Shown here in pieces: positions 57,909 through 64,000 of a stretch of 64,000 nt of DNA. The DNA is from Dyella sp. ASV21 (GTDB lineage: Bacteria > Pseudomonadota > Gammaproteobacteria > Xanthomonadales > Rhodanobacteraceae), in assembly GCF_016428975.1 (NCBI RefSeq), contig NZ_JAELTT010000014.1:21641-85640 (forward strand). The letters are read 5' to 3'. Each line of letters begins with the position of its first letter. Positions within the stretch are counted from its first letter, which is position 1. Both the position numbers and the translations under genes were made by a program. The notes under the pieces were generated by a model that was not told where the DNA came from, ran no database searches, and was given only the letters and a program-made list of their open reading frames with translations.

Positions 57909-58400
57909 ATGTCTGTTTTTTCCCGCTTTGTGCGTACTTGTTGCCTTGGCCTGCTCACGCTGGCGCTGAGCGTGCCCTCACTGGTTCACGCGCAGCTCGT
58001 ACCCGGTGGCTTACCCGAGTCGGACAAGCAGCAGATCAAGAGCTACACGCTCAATGAGGATGTATTCGGTCGGTTGGCCGCGGCCACGCGCGAGGCGCGC
58101 GCGCAAGGCATCCCGCCGCAAGGGCCGCCGGATTCAAGCAAGGTGCACAACCTGGACGATCTGGCCAAGCAGGCCATGGCGGGTGATCCGCGCATTCCGG
58201 CGCTGGTGGCGAAGTACGGCTTTACGCCGCGCGAATTCATCCTGGCCAACATCGCACTGACCAATGCCGTGATGGTGGCGCAGTCGCGCAACGATGTAGT
58301 GCTCGCCGGCAACCTCAATACATCCTGGTCCAATGCGGACAACGTCCGTTTCGTGGATACGCACAAGGCGGACATCATGGCCTTGATGCAGGGGCACTGA
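57909..58400 (+). CDS. Hypothetical exported protein (163 aa)
   Basis: Not recognised. The signal peptide (MSVFSRFVRTCCLGLLTLALSVPSLVHA) is preceded by GGTTGGAGA, which favours the ATG at 57909 over an in-frame ATG at 57894. The mature part is mostly helical (YTLNEDVFGRLAAATREARAQ, KVHNLDDLAKQAMAGDPRIPALVAKYGFTPREFILANIALTNAV). It lies 80 bases after the PhnD-like gene in the same direction. Confidence 0.78.
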   Translation: MSVFSRFVRTCCLGLLTLALSVPSLVHAQLVPGGLPESDKQQIKSYTLNEDVFGRLAAATREARAQGIPPQGPPDSSKVHNLDDLAKQAMAGDPRIPALVAKYGFTPREFILANIALTNAVMVAQSRNDVVLAGNLNTSWSNADNVRFVDTHKADIMALMQGH

Positions 58401-58407
58401 GCGTATC

Positions 58408-58438
58408 GGGTGATCGCGCAGCGTGTCGCGATCAGCCC
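58408..58438. terminator. Possible terminator between convergent genes
   Basis: GGGTGATCGCG / CGCGATCAGCCC stem with one bulged base and an 8-base loop, overlapping the greB stop. No T run. Confidence 0.4.
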
Positions 58439-58935
58439 TGGTAGCTCACGTCCACGATGATGAAGCGGGTGGGCCCCCCTGGCAGTTCCGCTTCGAACTC
58501 GTCGTCGACGCGCTTCTTCAACACGGCGCGCGCCAGCGGTGAATCGATGCTGATCCAACCGAGCTTGGCATCGGTTTCGTCGGGACCGACGATGCGGTAA
58601 TGCAGCGCTTCGCCGTTCCCGGCGTTTTCCAGCTCGATGCTGGCGCCAAAGAAAACCACCTCGCGATCGGCCGGCGCTCCTTCGGCCACCTTGAGCGAAG
58701 GAATGCGCTTGCTGAGATAGCGCACGCGACGGTCGATCTCGCCGAGCTGCTTCTTGCGGTAGGTGTATTCCGCATTCTCTGAACGGTCGCCTTCGGCTGC
58801 GGCGGCGGCTAGCGCTTTCACCACTTCCGGGCGCAACGTGTGCCACAGGTGATCCAGCTCGGCCTTGAGCTTCTCAAAGCCTTCCCGCGTGATGATGGCG
58901 GTGGAGTGTGGGGCAGGTGGGCGCCAGCGGCTCAT
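58432..58935 (-). CDS. greB: Transcription elongation factor GreB
   Basis: A 167-residue Gre factor that inserts its coiled coil into the RNA polymerase secondary channel to stimulate cleavage of backtracked RNA. The N-terminal coiled coil ([48 protein letters not shown]) has the conserved acidic tip and the FKBP-like C-terminal domain ([27 protein letters not shown]) is complete. The [16 protein letters not shown] version is typical of GreB. Start chosen at MSRWRPP. Confidence 0.95.
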   Translation of the reverse strand: MSRWRPPAPHSTAIITREGFEKLKAELDHLWHTLRPEVVKALAAAAAEGDRSENAEYTYRKKQLGEIDRRVRYLSKRIPSLKVAEGAPADREVVFFGASIELENAGNGEALHYRIVGPDETDAKLGWISIDSPLARAVLKKRVDDEFEAELPGGPTRFIIVDVSYQG

Positions 58936-59174
58936 GCGTGAATTGTCCAATACAAAGCGGATCAACCTTGCATGGTAGAGCCTGTTCGCCAACGGTGCTC
59001 AAGGCACGTTGGAACAAAAGCATGCCCATCATTCCCGTTAAGGGGTAATCCCGTGACTTCAAACGCTGGCTATGCCGCCGAACGCCCTGGCCTTCGGCGG
59101 TTAAGGGCATTGAGCAGGGATGCCGGCGTGTTCGATCCTGCCTGGCGCGCGAACAGGCACGGCGGCAGCGTGGC

Positions 59175-60434
59175 TTAGGCGGCCCCCGCTTCCTTCTGCC
59201 ATTGCCGGGCGAGTGCAGCCATCTCGGGTTGCAGCGGGTGCTCTGGCCACGCGGTGATGAGTTTGCCCAGCAACACCGCGGCTTCGGCGCGCTGGCTGGG
59301 TGATTCGCTTAGCCACCGGGCTGCAAGCAGGCCGATGCGCGGCGCATCCGTCGCGCTTGGCCATTGGGTCAGGTAACCGCGACACAGTTTGAGTGCCAGC
59401 CTCGTCATGCCGGCGCGGGCCGCTTGGTCGACGAGCACGGCCACGTTGTCGGGTGCATCCGGCAGGAACGAAGGCTCTAATTCCATGCACTCCTGTACCA
59501 AGCCGAGTGCGCGGCGAGATTCGCCGTTGGCGATCATGGCGGCGATCCACAGGTGACCGTGTTCGACCAGGCCTTCGCGCAGGCCTTCCCGGCGCAGCAG
59601 TTCGCGATAGGCGAGGTGCAGCGGGTCTGGGGCGCTGCGACCTTGCATGCGCTTTACCAGCAGGCCGATGGCGGCTGGTCGGTCGGTTTGGGCGACGGCG
59701 TGCACATGGGCGAGCAGCTCGGTGTCCGCATCCTGGCCGCTCTCACGCACCAGCTCCTCGGCTTCCGGCTCCAGGCCGAACTGCTCATGGCGCTGGTGGA
59801 TCATGGCGCCCATCAGGTGCAGGTTGAGGATGATCAGATACGTGTAGGCAAACGCGAACAGCGGTAACGCCAACAGTTTGGGCAGAAAGGCGGTCGCGAT
59901 CGACGCGACGATGATGAGCGCGCCGGTGGCGATATTGAGCGCCACGGGGATCAGGTACGCGGCTCCAAAACGACGCATCACCTCCCACCAGTTCAGCGGA
60001 CTCAGTGCCAGTTCCATGCTGCCGTCGAAAGCCAGCGACATATCGATGGCCGGCAGCGTGATGGCAAACAGCAGGATCAATGGCCACAGTATGGGCGGAT
60101 AGAACACCGTGCTGATCACGCATAGTGCTACCGCCAGCAAGTGGACGGCAGTCAGTCCGTTGCCCGCCGCCGGGTTTTCGTCCACGCCGATATCCGGTGG
60201 ATCGGCATAGCCGTTGGCGGTATGCCACAGGCAGGTGGCGGCGTAGCGCCACGTGGCGGCCCATAACGCAAAGCTGGCGAAGATGCCGATGAAAGCCGGC
60301 AAGATCACCAGCCAGTGGCATAGCGCGAGCACCGTGCAGGTCGCCAAGCCACCCCCGCGCAGCGGATAGCTCAGGCCCGTCACGATGCGTTCGCCCAGCG
60401 GCGTGTCGGGCGAGACGGTTTCGATGCGCGTCAT
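59175..60434 (-). CDS. Membrane protein with C-terminal helical-repeat domain, unknown function (419 aa)
   Basis: Not recognised. The first half has about four or five membrane helices (about 28-60, 92-130, 158-205). The second half is a soluble alpha-helical region with TPR-like spacing (AIGLLVKRMQGRSAPDPLHLAYRELLRREG, ALGLVQECMELEPSFLPD, LALKLCRGYLTQWP). It follows the DUF853 ATPase gene by 23 bases in the same direction, so they may be an operon. Confidence 0.8.
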   Translation of the reverse strand: MTRIETVSPDTPLGERIVTGLSYPLRGGGLATCTVLALCHWLVILPAFIGIFASFALWAATWRYAATCLWHTANGYADPPDIGVDENPAAGNGLTAVHLLAVALCVISTVFYPPILWPLILLFAITLPAIDMSLAFDGSMELALSPLNWWEVMRRFGAAYLIPVALNIATGALIIVASIATAFLPKLLALPLFAFAYTYLIILNLHLMGAMIHQRHEQFGLEPEAEELVRESGQDADTELLAHVHAVAQTDRPAAIGLLVKRMQGRSAPDPLHLAYRELLRREGLREGLVEHGHLWIAAMIANGESRRALGLVQECMELEPSFLPDAPDNVAVLVDQAARAGMTRLALKLCRGYLTQWPSATDAPRIGLLAARWLSESPSQRAEAAVLLGKLITAWPEHPLQPEMAALARQWQKEAGAA

Positions 60435-60457
60435 GATGGGTTGTTCCGGGCGACGTA

Positions 60458-61963
60458 TCAGCGCTTGCCACCGAAGATGCCGCCCAGCACACCTCGCACG
60501 ATCTGTTGACCCAGGCGCGAGCCGACCGCGCGACTGGCGGATTTCGCCATGGCTTCGATCATGCCCTGGCGCCGATTGGTGCCGAGCAGGGCATCGCGTA
60601 CCGCGCCGGTCCAGTCGGAGGTCGGTGTGCCCGCATCGCCCGTGGTGCCGCCCTTGGCTACGGCCGACGGGGCGGCGGCCTTGTCGCTGGCGCGCTGGGC
60701 GAGGATCTCTGCCGCCGACTCGCGGTTGATGGCCGTGTCGTACTTGCCGCCGACCGGCGAACGTTGCCGTACCGTGCTGCGCTCGGCGCCGGTGATGGCG
60801 CCGATGCGCGCGGTGGGCGTGGTGACCAGAACGCGCTCCACCGGCGATGGCACGCCGCCATCGCGCAGGGTGGAGGCCAGCGCTTCGCCCACGGCGAGCT
60901 GGGTGATGGCTTCGGTCACGCTGATCTTGGGGTTGGCGACAAAGGTTTCCGCGGCGGCCCGCACCGCTTTCTGGTCGCGCGGCGTAAAGGCGCGCAGCGC
61001 ATGCTGCACGCGGTTGCCGAGTTGGCCGAGAATGTTGCCGGGCACGTCATCGGGGTTCTGCGAGCAGAAGTAAACGCCCACGCCCTTGGAGCGGATCAGA
61101 CGCACCACCTGTTCCACGCGCTGCAACAGCGAGGCGGGCGCGTCATCGAACAGCAGGTGCGCCTCATCGAAGAAGAACACCAGCTTGGGTTGCTCCAGGT
61201 CACCCACCTCCGGCAGTTGCTCGAACAGTTCGGACAGCAGCCACAACAGGAAGGTGGAATACAGACGCGGCTTGAGGATCAACTGATCGGCGGCCAGTAC
61301 GTTGATCACGCCGCGTCCGCTCATGTCCTGGCGCATCAGGTCGCTCAGTTCCAGTGCGGGCTCGCCGAAGAACTGGTCGGCGCCATCCTGTTCCAGCTTG
61401 AGCAGGGCGCGCTGGATGGCGGCGATGCTTTGCGTGCTGATGAGGCCGTAGTGCGAGGAAATATCCTTGGCGTTCTCGCTGGCGAAGCCAAGCATGGCAC
61501 GCAGGTCAGGCAAATCCAGCAGCAGCCAGCCCTGGTCGTCGGCCACCTTGAAGATCACTTCGAGCACGCCTTCCTGGGTGTCGTTGAGTTCAAGGATGCG
61601 ACCGAGCAGGGTGGGGCCCATTTCGCTGATGGTGGCGCGCACCGGGTGGCCGAGCTTGCCGTAGATGTCCCAGAAGATCACCGGGTTTGCCTGCGGCTTC
61701 CAGTCCTGGAGCTGCAGCTTGCTCAGGCGCGCCTTGAGCTTGTCGCCCGGTTCGGCGGCGGGCATGGCCAGGCCGGCAAGGTCACCCTTGGCATCGGCCA
61801 GGAAGCAGGGCACGCCGAGCTTGGAGAACCCTTCGGCCAATGCCATCAGCGATACCGATTTGCCGGTGCCCGTGGCGCCCGCGATCATGCCGTGACGATT
61901 GCCGTAGCGCGTGTCCAGGGACACCTCGGTGTGGTCGTTGCGTCCGATGAGGATGTCGGTCAT
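60458..61963 (-). CDS. HerA-like P-loop ATPase of the DUF853 (YjgR) family
   Basis: A 501-residue HerA/FtsK-superfamily ATPase. Walker A GATGTGKSV is near residue 29, Walker B is KLVFFFDEAHLLF, and VYFCSQNPDDVPGNILGQLGNRVQHALRAFTP is the family signature. The tail from about residue 400 is low-complexity followed by a conserved GRRQGMIEAMAKSA-like helix and a Gly-rich GGIFGGK end. Function unknown; no partner nuclease of the HerA-NurA type is adjacent. Confidence 0.9.
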   Translation of the reverse strand: MTDILIGRNDHTEVSLDTRYGNRHGMIAGATGTGKSVSLMALAEGFSKLGVPCFLADAKGDLAGLAMPAAEPGDKLKARLSKLQLQDWKPQANPVIFWDIYGKLGHPVRATISEMGPTLLGRILELNDTQEGVLEVIFKVADDQGWLLLDLPDLRAMLGFASENAKDISSHYGLISTQSIAAIQRALLKLEQDGADQFFGEPALELSDLMRQDMSGRGVINVLAADQLILKPRLYSTFLLWLLSELFEQLPEVGDLEQPKLVFFFDEAHLLFDDAPASLLQRVEQVVRLIRSKGVGVYFCSQNPDDVPGNILGQLGNRVQHALRAFTPRDQKAVRAAAETFVANPKISVTEAITQLAVGEALASTLRDGGVPSPVERVLVTTPTARIGAITGAERSTVRQRSPVGGKYDTAINRESAAEILAQRASDKAAAPSAVAKGGTTGDAGTPTSDWTGAVRDALLGTNRRQGMIEAMAKSASRAVGSRLGQQIVRGVLGGIFGGKR

Positions 61964-62134
61964 GGCATTCCGTCCGTTGGTTCAGGCCTGATTGTAGCCG
62001 CGCGCGCGTGCCGGCTCGCAGGCATTCACGATGTCATCGCGATGTAGGCCTGCGGCGCGAAGCGGCCTTGGCGTGTTGAGTCGTCGGCCTACGGCGAGTA
62101 AGGTCGGCCCTTCGATCCGGTACTGAAGTTGTCC

Positions 62135-63628
62135 ATGGCTCCCCACGCATTTCTCCGTTCCCTGCGCCTGGCTCCGCTGGCTGGCGCGTTGACGCTGCTC
62201 GCGGCCTGCGCCTCATCGGGCGCACCCAAGCCGACGCCGCAGGTCAGTCAGCTCTACGCGCAGTTGGACCAGGCCAGCAAAGGCTACGAGACGGCGTTGA
62301 CGCAATCCCGTGCCGGCGACGCGCAGGCCGCGCAGCGCACCCTGGATACCGCGCTCAATCAATTGAAGGAGGCCGCCGCGCATTGTCCGTCCACGGCGGG
62401 TTGCGATCCGCAGCGGTTCTTCTCGGTGTTCGATCGCCTGCTGCGGCTGAAGGACGGCAATTTTTCGCTGGGCGATGACCTCAGCGGCATGGATGACGAC
62501 CAGCCCGAAGGCAGCAACAGTGGCAAGTCGGGCGCGGCCAGCCTGCCGGAAATGCAGCGCAGCGTGACCTTGCTTCGCGGCCAGCAGCTGTCGCAGTTGA
62601 TCGCGATGAATGGCCCGGTGAAAGCGGCGCTGGAGATGTGGCTCACGCAATGGCGCGGCAACCTGATGGATGCCTACGTCAACTACGAGTTCCTGCGTTA
62701 CCAGATGTGGCCCGAATACCAGAAAGCCGATCTGCCGGAAGCGTTGCTGTTCGGCATCCTCGCCAAGGAGTCGGGCGGCAAGGTGCATGCGGTGTCGCGC
62801 TCGGGCGCTGCTGGCCCGCTGCAATTCATGTATGCCACGGGCCTGCGTTTTGGCCTGAATACCGAGGACGGCTTCGATTCGCGCTTTGATCCGGCGGCAT
62901 CCGCGCGCGCCAACGCCGAGTACATCGACGAGCAGCTCAAGGCGTTCAACAACAATCTCGAACTGACCCTGGCGGCCTACAATGGCGGCGAAGGGCGCAT
63001 GCGCCGGCTGGTGGGCGACGACACCTCGGTGAGCCTGTACGACCCGCGCATCTACAACCAGGTGTCGCAGGAAACCCGCGACTATGTGCCCAGCGTGCTG
63101 GCGGCGGCATGGCTGTTCCTGCACCCGGAGAGCTACAACCTGCGCTTTCCGCGCATGGATGGCGCACCGGGCAGCGTGGTGCTCAAGCGTCCCGCGTCGA
63201 TCACCGAACTCACCGTGTGCCTGGGTTCGGCGGGCGGCATGAACGATGGCTGGTTCCGCACGTTGCGCAACCTCAACCCGCGCCTGGACCCCCAGGCATC
63301 CCAGCCGCAGGGTACGCGCATCTTGCTGCCCAAGTTGCTGGAGCGTCCGTATGAGGCGCGTTGTGTGGACGGCCCCTGGCCGATCCTCGCCAACGACCTG
63401 CACACGGCCGTGTTGCCGGTGGCGCCGCCCGACCCGCCGTCGGCGCCCTCGCCCAAGCCGGCCAATACCGCCAAGACCCGCAGCTACGTGGTCAAGCGGG
63501 GCGACACGCTTACCGGCATCGTCAGCAAGCTGGGCTGTTCCTCGGTGCAGGAGGTGGCGCAGATGAACGGGCTCAATCATCAGCACATCAAGCCGGGTCA
63601 GTCGCTCAAGCTGCCCAGCTGCCGCTAA
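62135..63628 (+). CDS. mltD: Membrane-bound lytic murein transglycosylase D (LysM)
   Basis: A 497-residue lipoprotein (lipobox LAAC, Cys25) that cleaves peptidoglycan with formation of anhydromuropeptides. The SLT domain has catalytic Glu212 in GILAKESGGKVHAVSRSGAAGPLQFM and the following YNGGEGRM motif; one LysM repeat (YVVKRGDTLTGIVSKL...LNHQHIKPGQSL, about 449-495) ends the protein. The usual MltD has two LysM repeats in many species. The ATG at 62135 is chosen over a TTG two codons earlier. Confidence 0.93.
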   Translation: MAPHAFLRSLRLAPLAGALTLLAACASSGAPKPTPQVSQLYAQLDQASKGYETALTQSRAGDAQAAQRTLDTALNQLKEAAAHCPSTAGCDPQRFFSVFDRLLRLKDGNFSLGDDLSGMDDDQPEGSNSGKSGAASLPEMQRSVTLLRGQQLSQLIAMNGPVKAALEMWLTQWRGNLMDAYVNYEFLRYQMWPEYQKADLPEALLFGILAKESGGKVHAVSRSGAAGPLQFMYATGLRFGLNTEDGFDSRFDPAASARANAEYIDEQLKAFNNNLELTLAAYNGGEGRMRRLVGDDTSVSLYDPRIYNQVSQETRDYVPSVLAAAWLFLHPESYNLRFPRMDGAPGSVVLKRPASITELTVCLGSAGGMNDGWFRTLRNLNPRLDPQASQPQGTRILLPKLLERPYEARCVDGPWPILANDLHTAVLPVAPPDPPSAPSPKPANTAKTRSYVVKRGDTLTGIVSKLGCSSVQEVAQMNGLNHQHIKPGQSLKLPSCR

Positions 63629-63650
63629 GCCGGCGGTTCATGCCCCAAAA

Positions 63651-63680
63651 AAAGACGCCACCCGCGAGGGTGGCGTTTTG
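63651..63680. terminator. Bidirectional terminator after mltD
   Basis: A-run, ACGCCACCC-GCGA-GGGTGGCGT, TTTT, between mltD and the convergent gene at the right edge. Confidence 0.88.
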
Positions 63681-63698
63681 GCTTCCACGGGCAGGGAG

Positions 63699-64000
63699 TC
63701 AAGCGGCTGCAGGCGCGCGGGTCCAGTCGGTGGCCGGCGCGGCGCGATGGGTTTCCTTTAGCTCACGCAGCACGCGCATCAATTGGCGGTGGCGCACTTG
63801 CAGGCTGGAATGTGGGCTTTCCTTGGTTTCGTGATAAGCCACGGCCAGCCACAGGGCAATGCCGCGCAAGGCCACTTCGGGGTTGTCCGAGCGGGCGCGT
63901 GCCAGGCCGATATCGGTGCCGTGGCCCCAGGGCAGGTAGCGCTCCTGCGGCGAGGTGCCGTACAAGTGGGGGAAATCGGTACGCGATGCCTGGCCGATCT
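63699..64000 (-). CDS. Hypothetical protein, C-terminal 100 residues (5' end outside window)
   Basis: The frame is open to the last base of the window and ends at 63699. The visible part (IGQASRTDFPHLYGTSPQERYLPWGHGTD-like start, then helical SDNPEVALRGIALWLAVAYHETKESPHSSL and QVRHRQLMRVLRELKETHR) is not recognised. It shares a terminator with mltD. Confidence 0.65.
   Translation of the reverse strand, partial: IGQASRTDFPHLYGTSPQERYLPWGHGTDIGLARARSDNPEVALRGIALWLAVAYHETKESPHSSLQVRHRQLMRVLRELKETHRAAPATDWTRAPAAA

Overview
The window is chromosomal DNA of a high-GC gammaproteobacterium. Gene order (miaA-hfq-hflX-hflK-hflC-DUF2065-purA, rnr-rlmB, mrp-dcd, an rnfB-nth pair next to metG) and protein style point to Xanthomonadales, most likely Rhodanobacteraceae (Dyella/Luteibacter/Rhodanobacter-like). 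This is inferred from gene content; no database was searched. I see no insertion sequence, prophage, CRISPR array, toxin-antitoxin locus or other clear sign of recent transfer. The sequence reads as an ordinary, densely coded core chromosome.

Layout: 1-6.4 kb holds tRNA modification, RNA chaperone, HflX, the HflK/HflC membrane protease regulators and purA. 6.7-11.1 kb holds a secreted M1 aminopeptidase and a convergent secreted chitinase with two almost identical chitin-binding modules. 12-15.1 kb is gcvP behind a tandem glycine riboswitch. 16.5-20.9 kb has tRNA-Leu(CAG), rnr-rlmB-small membrane protein, and a guanidine-II (mini-ykkC) riboswitch ahead of a guanidinium exporter (SugE/Gdx). 21-25.8 kb is pstSCAB-phoU, followed by RNase T and a coiled-coil DcaP-like porin. 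29.2-31.4 kb pairs a beta-carbonic anhydrase with a SulP transporter. 31.5-39.9 kb is an RND tripartite efflux operon with a QseBC/PmrAB-like two-component system just upstream in the same orientation. 40.6-45.5 kb contains an OprP/OprO-type porin, nth, a soluble RnfB-like ferredoxin protein and metG. 45.7-48.3 kb is an overlapping MFS-HAD-DeoR operon. 48.7-64 kb is mixed: a His/Ser-rich protein, mrp, an FMN reductase, dcd, lipoproteins, HIT and dienelactone hydrolase proteins, rimO, an orphan PhnD-like binding protein, greB, a HerA/DUF853 ATPase, mltD, and a gene running off the right edge.

The most coherent theme is phosphate. Three separate promoters (pstS, the DcaP-like porin, the OprP/O-like porin) each carry a TGTCA-type heptamer array with 11-bp spacing, as expected for PhoB boxes. 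Outer-membrane entry through two porins and inner-membrane PstSCAB uptake may therefore form one phosphate-starvation regulon. A PhnD-like protein without its ABC partners may or may not belong to it. A second theme is riboswitch control (tandem glycine and guanidine-II). I did not find a convincing wholly new system; the most promising loose ends are listed as findings.
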